Assembly: GCA_021129835.1 (NCBI GenBank)
Contig: JAJOKM010000042.1
Location: 1-10,039, forward strand
DNA length: 10,039 nucleotides
DNA from: Thermodesulfovibrionales bacterium
GTDB taxonomy: Bacteria > Nitrospirota > Thermodesulfovibrionia > Thermodesulfovibrionales > Dissulfurispiraceae
Direction of reading: 5' to 3'
Position 1 is the first letter of the stretch. Every line of letters begins with the position of its first letter. The position numbers were made by a program, and so were the translations under genes. This document shows positions 1 to 7,237 of this stretch, piece by piece. Below the pieces are notes generated by a model. It made no database searches and had not been told where the DNA came from. It saw nothing but the letters and a program-made list of their open reading frames with translations.

Positions 1-122
1 CAGCATCAAGGGAGGGGAAAATACCTACTTAAAATAGGAAAGAACCAAAGAAGTTGCCCACATAGAATAGCGAGGAACCACAAAGGAGAAGTGGGATTGC
101 TTGACACTCATATAGCTAATGA

Positions 123-1814
123 CTACAACGGTTGCAGCATAGTGCCTGAGGCGAAGTTGCCGTAAATAACTATTAGGGAAAACAATCCTACTGCTATTGT
201 GTACATTGCTGCCGGGATAAAGTTGCGGCGTATGATTATGCCCTCTGCTTTTGCTAACCCAACAGTGGCGCAGGCAGCAACGACATTATGGATACATAAC
301 ATATTACCCACTGCTCCGCCAACATTCTGCATTGCCAGGATTACTGTGCCGCAAATACCGAGATGGTAGGCTACTTCATACTGGAAAGAGGAAAATAAGA
401 TGTTGGATACCGTGTTAGAACCTGACACGAAGGTCCCAAGAGCGCCAACAAAAGGAGATACGAATGGCCATGCCCCGCCTACAATCTGGGCGGTAGCGGT
501 AGACATAGTGATCATCATGCCATCGATATTTTTCAGATTAACATCAGACTGCACCATTACTTGCACCATTGCTACCGCAAACAACAAAGCAATAGTTGCC
601 CCAGCCAGTTGCTTAAATGTGACTACCCATGCCTCTTTAACCTTTGTGATGGGCATTTTATGGATAAAGATTATGGCAATTGCTACCAGCATAAAAGGTA
701 TAGTCCCTGGTAGATACAGAAAGGGTAGGCTATAGTCAATGCCAGAGCCCATAATATCAACCCACCGTATTGTCTGCGCTAATAAGATATCCTTTAGTCC
801 AAACGCCGGAATACGCGTGATGACCAGAATCAGGGCGATTAAGAAGTAGGGGAACCATGCCAGCCACAGCGGCATGCTGCTTGCTTCGCTCTTTGCTAAC
901 TCCATATCCTTCCAATTGCTCTCCCAACGTTCCTCTGGAGGAAAGTCCCATGGGTCCATAGGCACCAGAAAGCCGCTTTTTGCTGCCAATACTACGATGG
1001 GCAGGCCAACTAGTGCGCCGATTATAGAAGGAAATTCAGGGCCCAAGAATATGGAGGTTAGAAGGAATGGCATGGTGAAGGCAAGGCCAGAGAAAATAGC
1101 GAAGGGGACTGCGGCCAGCCCGTATTTGATCCCTTTTTTTTCGTCCGGGCCGAAAAAGGATGTCAACATGCATATTGCCACCAAAGGGACAAATATTCCT
1201 ACAATTGCATGAGGTATCGCACTCCAAATCCCTACTGTATGTAAAAACGGCAGCCATGCATCTACTCCAATCTGTGGCACGATAGTATCCTTCATTGCAG
1301 CGGCAATACCTCCAATAACTGGTGTGCCGGCTGCGCCAAAGCTGACCGCCGTGGAGTTTAGTACCAGCGCAATCATGGCTGCTGCCAGAGGCGGAAAACC
1401 TAAACCCACTAACAGTGGGCCAGCCACCGCAGCGGGAGTTCCAAAGCCCGCCGCACCTTCAATAAAAGAACCGAACATCCAGCCAATAATAATTGTCTGT
1501 ATACGTCTGTCAGGGGAGATCCCATGAAAACCGCGGTTAATGGCATCCATTGCCCCGCTTTTTTTCAGGGTGTTCAAAATTAAAATAGCGCCAAATATAA
1601 TAATCAAGATATTAAAGGCTGATAGAAATCCAAAAACAGTGGAGGCTGCAATATGTATAGGTTCTACACGCCATACAAAGTAGCCGATGATTAATGCAAC
1701 AACCCACGCACATGGCATCACATTTCTGGCAGGCCAGGAAAAGACAGTCATCATCACGATCGCAAGCAGGATCGGCAGAAAGGCAATCAAGGCCATAATA
1801 TAAAGAATATCCAT
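123..1814 (-). CDS. lldP: L-lactate permease family transporter (LctP/LldP/GlcA)
   Basis: Inner-membrane carrier expected to move L-lactate, and in related members glycolate, across the cytoplasmic membrane, probably with protons. The 563-residue product is close to the roughly 550 residues usual for the family and is hydrophobic nearly throughout, with about a dozen or more membrane segments and one polar loop near residues 290-320. Family hallmarks are visible: GSFIEGAAGFGTP at residues 115-127, a downstream NSTAVSFGAAGTP stretch, and GTFVSGSNTVSNILF in the C-terminal half. The ATG start at 1814 has a GAGGA Shine-Dalgarno on the minus strand (1824-1828), 9 nt away. It lies downstream of a HAD phosphatase gene on the same strand, with a palindromic repeat in the gap. 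Family assignment is firm. The choice between lactate and glycolate cannot be read from the sequence, so the symbol is a family label. Confidence 0.95.
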   Translation of the reverse strand: MDILYIMALIAFLPILLAIVMMTVFSWPARNVMPCAWVVALIIGYFVWRVEPIHIAASTVFGFLSAFNILIIIFGAILILNTLKKSGAMDAINRGFHGISPDRRIQTIIIGWMFGSFIEGAAGFGTPAAVAGPLLVGLGFPPLAAAMIALVLNSTAVSFGAAGTPVIGGIAAAMKDTIVPQIGVDAWLPFLHTVGIWSAIPHAIVGIFVPLVAICMLTSFFGPDEKKGIKYGLAAVPFAIFSGLAFTMPFLLTSIFLGPEFPSIIGALVGLPIVVLAAKSGFLVPMDPWDFPPEERWESNWKDMELAKSEASSMPLWLAWFPYFLIALILVITRIPAFGLKDILLAQTIRWVDIMGSGIDYSLPFLYLPGTIPFMLVAIAIIFIHKMPITKVKEAWVVTFKQLAGATIALLFAVAMVQVMVQSDVNLKNIDGMMITMSTATAQIVGGAWPFVSPFVGALGTFVSGSNTVSNILFSSFQYEVAYHLGICGTVILAMQNVGGAVGNMLCIHNVVAACATVGLAKAEGIIIRRNFIPAAMYTIAVGLFSLIVIYGNFASGTMLQPL

Positions 1815-1841
1815 AACTAATTATCCTCAGCTGTTTTTATG

Positions 1842-1956
1842 TAACTATCCAGGTTCACAGTTCACGGTTGTCGGCTTTGCGCTCTTCATCCTGGATCCTT
1901 TTTCTCCGCTCTTTAACCGTGAACCGTTAACCCCGGAACCTTGAACCTGAGTAGTT
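1842..1956. repeat. Long nested palindromic intergenic repeat, copy 1
   Basis: This copy fills the gap between the permease and phosphatase genes. Its outer arms are TAACTATCCAGGTTCA (1842-1857) and TGAACCTGAGTAGTT (1942-1956), which are nearly inverse complements. A perfect 10-bp inner pair, GTTCACGGTT (1860-1869) and AACCGTGAAC (1915-1924), is nested inside. The central segment (TTGTCGGCTTTGCGC... TTCATCCTG) is shared almost unchanged with the copy at 3747-3870. The right arm abuts the stop codon of the phosphatase gene. No reading frame is evident. It is probably a REP- or MITE-like non-autonomous element that can form a long hairpin in RNA, and could act as a processing or attenuation signal between the two genes. 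Confidence 0.85.
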
Positions 1957-1957
1957 T

Positions 1958-2608
1958 TTATTTGGGTCTTAAAATACCTGCCAATTCGCTCATCTTATTT
2001 ATTGTAAAATCAGCGCCCTTTAGCGAATTCAATGATCGATACCCATAAGTCACCGCTATCGTCTTAATGTCTGCTGCCTTTCCTGCTTCGATATCAAAAC
2101 TACTGTCACCAATAATCACGGTTTTATCTGGACTGGCATTCATCCTTGAAAGGGCATAGAAAATTGGGACAGGTGACGGTTTCCTCTCCTTAGTTGTGTC
2201 ACTCCCAACGACCAAATCAAAATACTTTAGCAGTCCGAGTCCATCTAATGTCTTCCTGGCGAGTGCCTCTCTCTTATTCGATAAGACAGCCTTTTTATGT
2301 CCTTTCAACTCCTCCAGTGTCTCTCTGACATATGGATAGACAGTAGTATTGTCAATTAGGTGAGCAGAGTAATGTTCAATAAATCTATTAATTAAGGCAT
2401 CCCTATTTATATTGACATTAACGCCCTCCCTTTCGACTATCTTCTCTATAAGCCTTGTAATGCCTTCTCCAACAAGGTTTATCGTCTCTTCAACAGTAAC
2501 AGGCTGAATTCCATGCGGCTCAATGGCATAGTTTATGGCATTGGCTATATCAACACTGGAGTCTATAAGTGTGCCGTCAAGGTCAAAGATCAGTAGTTCA
2601 ATGGGCAT
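1958..2608 (-). CDS. HAD-superfamily hydrolase, phosphoglycolate phosphatase-like
   Basis: Predicted cytosolic Mg2+-dependent phosphatase of the Gph/PGP branch, 216 residues, a usual length for the family. The HAD motifs appear in order: motif I DLDGT at 9-13 (nucleophile Asp9, acid/base Asp11), motif II Ser110 in VLSNKRE, motif III Lys143 in ERKPSP, and motif IV GDSSFD (Asp168 and Asp172). The helical cap lies in between, about residues 17-85. The start at 2608 is supported by motif I falling at the expected distance from the N-terminus, although no strong Shine-Dalgarno precedes it. Phosphoglycolate is the typical substrate of close relatives and its product is glycolate, which some LctP-family carriers transport. 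The adjacent permease therefore makes a glycolate role possible but not shown. Other sugar phosphates or pyrophosphate are alternatives. Confidence 0.88.
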   Translation of the reverse strand: MPIELLIFDLDGTLIDSSVDIANAINYAIEPHGIQPVTVEETINLVGEGITRLIEKIVEREGVNVNINRDALINRFIEHYSAHLIDNTTVYPYVRETLEELKGHKKAVLSNKREALARKTLDGLGLLKYFDLVVGSDTTKERKPSPVPIFYALSRMNASPDKTVIIGDSSFDIEAGKAADIKTIAVTYGYRSLNSLKGADFTINKMSELAGILRPK

Positions 2609-2795
2609 TTGTATAATGTTAATGGAAGAGGCCCAAAAAGCTCAAGCCGGACAAAGATTATCTGGCTCTTTGTCATTTCATAAAGCAATTTCTACAAGCC
2701 GCAATCTTAGAGGAAAAATTGCAATATCTCAGAAGGCATCTCAATTAAAAAATAGGCAAGTAATGAAAGTCAGCCCGACAGAGCTAAGCTCGAAG

Positions 2796-2825
2796 TTGCT
2801 ATAATGTAAAAGTTTTGTTATACTT
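2796..2825 (+). promoter_or_regulatory. Possible sigma70-type promoter for the DUF5132/HMA2/ATPase series
   Basis: TTGCTA (2796-2801) and TATACT (2820-2825) sit 18 bp apart and resemble -35 and -10 boxes (4/6 and 5/6 matches). A second TATAAT lies at 2800-2805 with a poorer upstream partner. Position, about 90 bp before the first gene, is reasonable. This is based on consensus matching only, in an AT-rich stretch where chance matches are common. Confidence 0.35.
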
Positions 2826-2839
2826 TTAAAATGGCATTG

Positions 2840-2856
2840 AGCGAATAAGAATCGCT
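2840..2856. promoter_or_regulatory. Small dyad downstream of the putative promoter
   Basis: AGCGA (2840-2844) and TCGCT (2852-2856) form a perfect 5-bp inverted repeat around the 7-nt centre ATAAGAA. It lies just after the putative -10 box, so it could be an operator half-site pair or a small leader hairpin. It is short enough to be chance. Confidence 0.25.
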
Positions 2857-2922
2857 TAATTCAGGATAGGTGATATTCACCATCCATAGAAAAAACCAAA
2901 AAACAATTACGGAGGTGTAACA

Positions 2923-3228
2923 ATGGCATTTTTAGAGAATGGATTGTCGTTGAAAGGAGGGCTGGTGCCGAATATTGCAATTGGGATCGGGGCAGCAATT
3001 TTTATCACTATTCTAGCCCCTTCTGTTGCAAGCGCTTTGAGGCCAGTGGCGAAAGCTGCCATCAAAGGAGGCATGACTTTGTTTGAGAAAGGGCGGGAAA
3101 CATTCGCTGAGGTTGAAGAGATAATAGAGGACATTGTGGCCGAGGCAAAGGCAGAGCTCTCTGCGAAACAGGATGTTGTTATGCCGGAGACAGCAGAAAC
3201 AACAGTAAAGGGAGAGACAGGAGGATAA
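2923..3228 (+). CDS. DUF5132-like small membrane protein
   Basis: A 101-residue protein with one hydrophobic helix (about residues 14-36) followed by the conserved-looking LRPVAKAAIKGG block (39-50), an acidic amphipathic helix (about 52-80) and a polar tail. The layout, one N-terminal membrane helix then RPVAKAAIKGG, matches my recollection of DUF5132 proteins, whose function is unknown. It has no cysteine. The start is secure: GGAGGTG at 2911-2917 lies 5 nt before the ATG. Its TAA overlaps the ATG of the next gene (TAATG), so the two are translationally coupled. The charged tail probably faces one side of the membrane and could dock onto a partner such as the ATPase further down. The family name is from memory and no molecular role can be assigned. 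Confidence 0.8.
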   Translation: MAFLENGLSLKGGLVPNIAIGIGAAIFITILAPSVASALRPVAKAAIKGGMTLFEKGRETFAEVEEIIEDIVAEAKAELSAKQDVVMPETAETTVKGETGG

Positions 3229-3713
3229 TGACCGCTGATGCCTTTATAGTTCATCTGACTCCAAGAAGGGTAAGGGTGAAGATACCGTCAAAAAAGGGGG
3301 ATGTCTCGTTCTGGGAGAGCGTAAAGAAACAATTCTCTGACTATCATGGTATTACGACCATTGAAGTTAATCCTGTGACGGGGAGCGCCCTTTTCACCCA
3401 TACGGAGGATATAGGGATGATTGGTAAATATGCGCAAGCCAATAATCTCTTCAGATTTAAAGATTTAAAGCAAGATTTAACTAATGAGGCAACTACTTTG
3501 CGCCAGAGAATATCAAAGACCTTTGAAGCCACGAACAACCATGTAAAACGACTCACAGGAGGCAACTTAGATGTCCCGGTGACAATGTTCTTGATTCTTA
3601 TAGGTGTTGGCATATATCAAATCAGCAGGGGGAACATTATGATTCCAGCATGGTATACCGCATTCTGGTATGCATTAGGTATGTTTTCCAATCTGAAGCC
3701 TGATGGGGACTGA
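3228..3713 (+). CDS. HMA2-like domain protein with two C-terminal membrane helices
   Basis: A 161-residue protein. Residues 1-78 resemble the heavy-metal-associated type 2 fold: a first strand with TPRRVRVKIP (11-20), a helix (about 26-38), then the GITTIEVNPVTGSALFTHT strand pair (41-59). True HMA domains carry a metal-binding CxxC, but this protein has no cysteine at all, so soft-metal binding of the classical type is unlikely. A polar helical linker (79-112) leads to two hydrophobic helices (about 116-132 and 138-155). It starts on the last base of the preceding stop codon and has GGAGGA just upstream, indicating coupling to the DUF5132-like gene. The P-type ATPase downstream begins with a domain of the same kind, so this is probably a partner or regulator of that pump. 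That role is inferred. Confidence 0.78.
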   Translation: MTADAFIVHLTPRRVRVKIPSKKGDVSFWESVKKQFSDYHGITTIEVNPVTGSALFTHTEDIGMIGKYAQANNLFRFKDLKQDLTNEATTLRQRISKTFEATNNHVKRLTGGNLDVPVTMFLILIGVGIYQISRGNIMIPAWYTAFWYALGMFSNLKPDGD

Positions 3714-3746
3714 GGCGGGTGGTCACAAAAGTTGTTAATTCTATCG

Positions 3747-3870
3747 TAACTATTCAGGTTGTTAAGTTCACGGTTCAAGGTTCACGGTTGTCTGCTTTGC
3801 GCGCTTCATCCTGACTCCTTTTTCATCGCTCTTTAACTGTGAACCCCGGAACTTTGAACCTGAGCAGTTA
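3747..3870. repeat. Long nested palindromic intergenic repeat, copy 2
   Basis: This is the fullest copy. Its outer arms are TAACTATTCAGGTT (3747-3760) and AACCTGAGCAGTTA (3857-3870), and its inner arms GTTCACGGTT (3780-3789) and AACTGTGAAC (3835-3844, one mismatch to perfect inversion). The centre, TTGTCTGCTTTGCGC through CTTCATCCTGACTCC, closely matches copy 1. Compared with copy 1 it has an insertion in the left arm (TTGTTAAG...) and lacks a short stretch in the right arm. It separates the HMA2-like gene from the small gene at 3888 and ends 6 nt before that gene's Shine-Dalgarno. Confidence 0.85.
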
Positions 3871-3887
3871 CAAAACGGAGAGGTAAG

Positions 3888-4028
3888 ATGTCAAGCGAAG
3901 AAGCAGAGAAAGGCGGCAAAGAAGTAGGTGAAGACTTAGGAAGGGCAGGGTCATCAATTCCGGAAAAAACGACAGAGGCTCCAGAAGTCACCACAAGAAC
4001 GGAGAGAAAAAAGGGGATGGCCGAATAA
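3888..4028 (+). CDS. Small hydrophilic protein, 46 residues, unknown function
   Basis: A short open frame with a good ribosome site: GGAGAGG at 3877-3883, 4 nt before the ATG. It encodes 46 residues starting MSSEEAEKGGKEVGED and ending ERKKGMAE. The product is rich in Glu, Lys, Gly, Thr and Ser, has no hydrophobic stretch and no cysteine, and is probably disordered. It lies on the same strand between the HMA2-like gene and the ATPase, 59 bp before the latter. I recognise no family. The strong ribosome site and the protein-like composition favour a real gene. It could be an accessory peptide of the pump, or a leader whose translation affects the weakly initiated ATPase gene. Confidence 0.55.
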   Translation: MSSEEAEKGGKEVGEDLGRAGSSIPEKTTEAPEVTTRTERKKGMAE

Positions 4029-4060
4029 AATAGCGAGTGTTATCTCTCGATTCAATTTAT

Positions 4061-4097
4061 ATTTATAGTGATTCGACTTAATTTATAATGATTCGAC
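4061..4097 (+). repeat. 17-bp direct repeat spanning the ATPase start codon
   Basis: ATTTATAGTGATTCGAC (4061-4077) recurs as ATTTATAATGATTCGAC (4081-4097) with one change. The second copy contains the ATPase ATG and its first codons. The first copy has GTG at the same place, but that frame stops after six codons. No clear Shine-Dalgarno lies in either copy. Confidence 0.7.
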
Positions 4098-7000
4098 CAG
4101 TGCATACTGCTGTAAAGGGGCGTGCTAGGTATAAAGTTGAGGGGCTTTATCGCTCTGAATCTTTAAAAAGACATATAGAGACAGGACTTTTGGAGAGAGG
4201 AGATATAAGATATGTCTCCGCAAATATACTGACCAGTAACATTCTTGTATTATTCAATACCGTTAATAGTCACAATACAATAACTTCCGCTATCGAGGCG
4301 TCTGTTCTGGAATATAAAAAGCAGATACCTTTTGCTTTTTCACCCAAAACCAATGACAGCAATGGCAGTGGTATAACTGCACGATTTAACTCACTTTCTG
4401 AAAGCAGAGAAGACAGACCAGCAGTCTCTATAGGATCCAGAAATAAAACCCTGAGCAAAAGAAGATTGAGAAGACCCATCATGCAGGCTGAAGGCCAAAG
4501 GGTCGAGCAATGGCATCTCATGAATGCAGACAAGGTTCTCGATCTAATGGAAACATCAAAAGATGCCGGATTAAGCGCTGAGTCTGTAAAGAAGAGACTT
4601 AAAAAGTATGGTTCTAATGTCTTGCCCGAATCTGTTCCTCGCTCTGGACTGGGCATGTTTATAAGGCAGTTCAAGTCCCTTCCTGTTGTCCTTTTAAGTA
4701 TAGCTGCTGGCATTTCGATCATCACTGGAGGCATAGCAGATGCCATTGTGATCATGAGTGTCGTCGGTATAAATGCAGCAATCGGTTATACAACAGAGAG
4801 TCAATCTGAAAGGACCATTCATTCATTGAAAGGCCTCATCAGACCAACTGCCATTGTGGTAAGGGATGGAGAACAAAAGGAAATAATCGCAGAGGATGTT
4901 GTTCCGGGGGATATGCTGCTTCTCAGTAAAGGGAGTTATGTGTCAGCAGATGCGAGGGTAGTAGAAACAAATTACTTGAGTGTAGATGAATCGGCCCTTA
5001 CTGGCGAAAGCATGCCCGTGGTTAAGTCTATAACACCTTCTACTCAAAATAATATTCTCCTTGCTGACAGGACAAATATGGTTTACATGGGCACCCTTGT
5101 CACAGGTGGACATGGTATTGCGGTAGTTATCGCTACAGGGGTCTTTACAGAAATAGGAAAAATTCAAGCCCTTGTTAAAGAAGTAAGGCCTCCTGAAACC
5201 CCTATGGGACGGCAGTTGGACAAAATGGGAAGTCAAATGGTATTGATAAGCAGCGCTGCATGTGGAATTGTGTTTATTATAGGCCTTTTACGAGGATATG
5301 GTCTCCTTCAAATACTCAAGGTATCGATATCACTTGCAGTTGCTGCTGTACCTGCAGGACTTCCGACTGTAGCCACTACAACTCTTGCTACTGGTATAAG
5401 GGCGATGCGTAAGCACAATGTCATAATACGACAACTTGATGCCGTAGAAACCCTCGGTTCTGTCCAGACTCTATGCCTTGACAAGACAGGAACCATAACA
5501 CTAAATAAGATGTCTGTCGTGGAAATATACACGAACATGCAGCGAATAAAGGTGTATGATGGAAAGTTTATTTTAGGAGAGGAATCTATCAACCCATATT
5601 CCCATGATGACCTGATGAAGCTTTTACATGTATCTATTTTATGCAACGAAAGCGAGGTGAGCAGGAAAGGGGAAGAGTATGTCGTTAGTGGTTCTCCCAC
5701 AGAAAACGCACTAATTTATGCATCTATAATCGCTGGAATCAACGTCGGAATAATCAGAAATAAATTTAGACTCTTGGAGATATACCACCGTTCTGAAACT
5801 CGTAATTTTATGATAACGACACATGGGCTTAGCGATGGCATTAATAATCATATGCCTAAAATTATTGCTGTAAAAGGGCGCCCAGATGAGGTTTTGTCAT
5901 TATGCAGTTTTCATATGAGGGGGGGCAAAAAGATTCTGCTTACAGAAGAAGAGCGATTTACTATAGAGGCAGAAAACGAGCGAATGGCAGGTGATGGCTT
6001 ACGTGTACTTGGGACGGCTTATCTCTTCATAGACGGGGAGAATGGAAGAGGCATTAATGAGCAGGAAGTCCTTGACTTGCAGGCATTTCCCTTTGACTAC
6101 CAAAATCTGATATGGATCGGGCTTATTGGCATGACAGACCCCATAAGGGCTGGTGTAAAAGGGGCGGCAGGCGTATTTCATCAGGCAGGGATAGAGACCG
6201 TTATGATAACTGGAGATCAGAGTCCAACAGCTTACGCTATAGGAAAGGAATTAAACCTAAGTAAGGGGGAGCAAATACAGATCCTTGATTCTGCTCATCT
6301 GGCAAATATAGATTCCGATGTGATGGAGGCATTAAGCGGCAAGGTGCATGTCTTTGCTCGTGTCAGTCCTGCGCATAAGCTCAAAATAGTTCAATCGATT
6401 CAGGCAACAGGACGAGTTGTTGCTATGACGGGAGATGGGATAAATGATGGTCCTGCGATGAAAGCTGCTGATATAGGTATTGCCATGGGACATACAGGAA
6501 CGGATGTTGCTCGTGAGGTTTCGGATGTAATCCTTGAAGATGATAACATTGAGACTATGACCTTAGCGGTAAGTCATGGGAGGACAATCTATAATAATAT
6601 AAGAAAATCTGTCCATTACCTGCTTACTACAAACTTGAGCGAGATAGTGGTTATGTCTACATCTATTGCAGGTGGTCTGGGCCAGCCTCTTACCGCGATG
6701 CAGTTATTATGGATTAACCTATTAACAGATATAGCTCCTGGATTGGCCCTTGCCCTTGAATCTCCGGAGCCTGATGTTTTGAGCCAGCCCCCGAGGAGTC
6801 CGGATGAACCAATTGTAAGGAGATCTGACATTGGCAGAATAGCACGTGAAGGAACAGTATTGTCTGCCAGTGCGATGGGGGCATATGGATATGGAATTAT
6901 GAGGTATGGCATGGGACAAAGGGCAGGCACAATGGCTTTTATGAGTCTTACACTGGGACAAATTCTTTATGCCATAAGTTGTCGTTCTGAAAAACATAGC

Positions 7001-7225
7001 ATCTTCAGCAAAGACAGATTGCCACCCAATAGATATCTTGACGGCGCTATCTCAGGTGCTTTATTGTTACAAATTTTGCCCATAATGATTCCGGGACTGA
7101 GAGGCTTTTTGGGAATTATGCCTATTGGTTTAATCGACAGCATTATTGTAGGGGGAAGCGCTTTGCTGCCTTTGGTGATAAATGAGGGTATCAAAGAAGG
7201 CAAAGTTAAGGCTGCTCGTAGGTAA
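4088..7225 (+). CDS. P-type ATPase, cation-pump (P2-like) class with N-terminal HMA2-like domain
   Basis: ATP-driven membrane pump of 1045 residues. Residues 1-75 form a cysteine-free HMA2-like domain. After a basic linker comes a cation-ATPase N-terminal region (about 140-185, beginning WHLM), then membrane helices M1/M2 (about 190-235), the actuator domain with TGES at 305-308, M3/M4 with PAGLP at 422-426, the phosphorylation site DKTGT (Asp465), nucleotide-binding KGRP (596-599), MITGD (706-710) and TGDGINDGP (781-789). M5/M6 carry NLSE (Asn849, Glu852) and NLLTD (Asn877, Thr880, Asp881), and four further helices follow (about 922-1032). The core resembles SERCA/PMR1-type pumps, and the M5/M6 residues match their ion ligands, but the M4 Glu of PEGLP is Ala423. 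It has no CPC motif, so it is not a heavy-metal P1B pump. A stop codon lies in frame just before the ATG, and the ribosome site is weak. Cargo is unknown. Confidence 0.93.
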   Translation: MIRPVHTAVKGRARYKVEGLYRSESLKRHIETGLLERGDIRYVSANILTSNILVLFNTVNSHNTITSAIEASVLEYKKQIPFAFSPKTNDSNGSGITARFNSLSESREDRPAVSIGSRNKTLSKRRLRRPIMQAEGQRVEQWHLMNADKVLDLMETSKDAGLSAESVKKRLKKYGSNVLPESVPRSGLGMFIRQFKSLPVVLLSIAAGISIITGGIADAIVIMSVVGINAAIGYTTESQSERTIHSLKGLIRPTAIVVRDGEQKEIIAEDVVPGDMLLLSKGSYVSADARVVETNYLSVDESALTGESMPVVKSITPSTQNNILLADRTNMVYMGTLVTGGHGIAVVIATGVFTEIGKIQALVKEVRPPETPMGRQLDKMGSQMVLISSAACGIVFIIGLLRGYGLLQILKVSISLAVAAVPAGLPTVATTTLATGIRAMRKHNVIIRQLDAVETLGSVQTLCLDKTGTITLNKMSVVEIYTNMQRIKVYDGKFILGEESINPYSHDDLMKLLHVSILCNESEVSRKGEEYVVSGSPTENALIYASIIAGINVGIIRNKFRLLEIYHRSETRNFMITTHGLSDGINNHMPKIIAVKGRPDEVLSLCSFHMRGGKKILLTEEERFTIEAENERMAGDGLRVLGTAYLFIDGENGRGINEQEVLDLQAFPFDYQNLIWIGLIGMTDPIRAGVKGAAGVFHQAGIETVMITGDQSPTAYAIGKELNLSKGEQIQILDSAHLANIDSDVMEALSGKVHVFARVSPAHKLKIVQSIQATGRVVAMTGDGINDGPAMKAADIGIAMGHTGTDVAREVSDVILEDDNIETMTLAVSHGRTIYNNIRKSVHYLLTTNLSEIVVMSTSIAGGLGQPLTAMQLLWINLLTDIAPGLALALESPEPDVLSQPPRSPDEPIVRRSDIGRIAREGTVLSASAMGAYGYGIMRYGMGQRAGTMAFMSLTLGQILYAISCRSEKHSIFSKDRLPPNRYLDGAISGALLLQILPIMIPGLRGFLGIMPIGLIDSIIVGGSALLPLVINEGIKEGKVKAARR

Positions 7226-7237
7226 ATATATAAGGAT

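Larger units (their letters stand above)
2609..2922. other. Divergent intergenic region between phosphatase and DUF5132-like gene
   Basis: This 314-bp stretch has no convincing gene. A plus-strand frame of 89 codons runs through it from inside the phosphatase gene (2535-2804) but has no ribosome site or recognisable content. The region becomes AT-rich near 2800-2860, where a promoter-like pair and a small dyad can be seen (listed separately). It ends in a strong Shine-Dalgarno for the next gene. It presumably carries the promoters of both divergent transcription units. Confidence 0.6.

Noticed and set aside
24..110. Minus-strand ORF of 28 codons downstream of the permease
   Set aside because: It has no Shine-Dalgarno and no recognisable content; its length is expected by chance. 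The rest of 1-122 shows no gene or convincing terminator, only a weak CCTA/TAGG dyad near 24-38.
400..735. Plus-strand open frame of 111 codons inside the permease gene
   Set aside because: It is antisense to a strongly supported membrane transporter and has no protein-like family features. The same applies to the other frames opposite the permease and the ATPase.
2535..2804. Plus-strand open frame of 89 codons across the phosphatase start and the intergenic region
   Set aside because: It overlaps the conserved HAD motif I on the other strand, has no ribosome site, and its composition is nondescript.
4088..7225. Annotation as a heavy-metal (copper/zinc/cadmium) P1B pump because of the HMA-like N-terminus
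   Set aside because: There is no CxxC in the N-terminal domain and no CPC-type motif in M4. The topology with four C-terminal helices fits the P2-like class.
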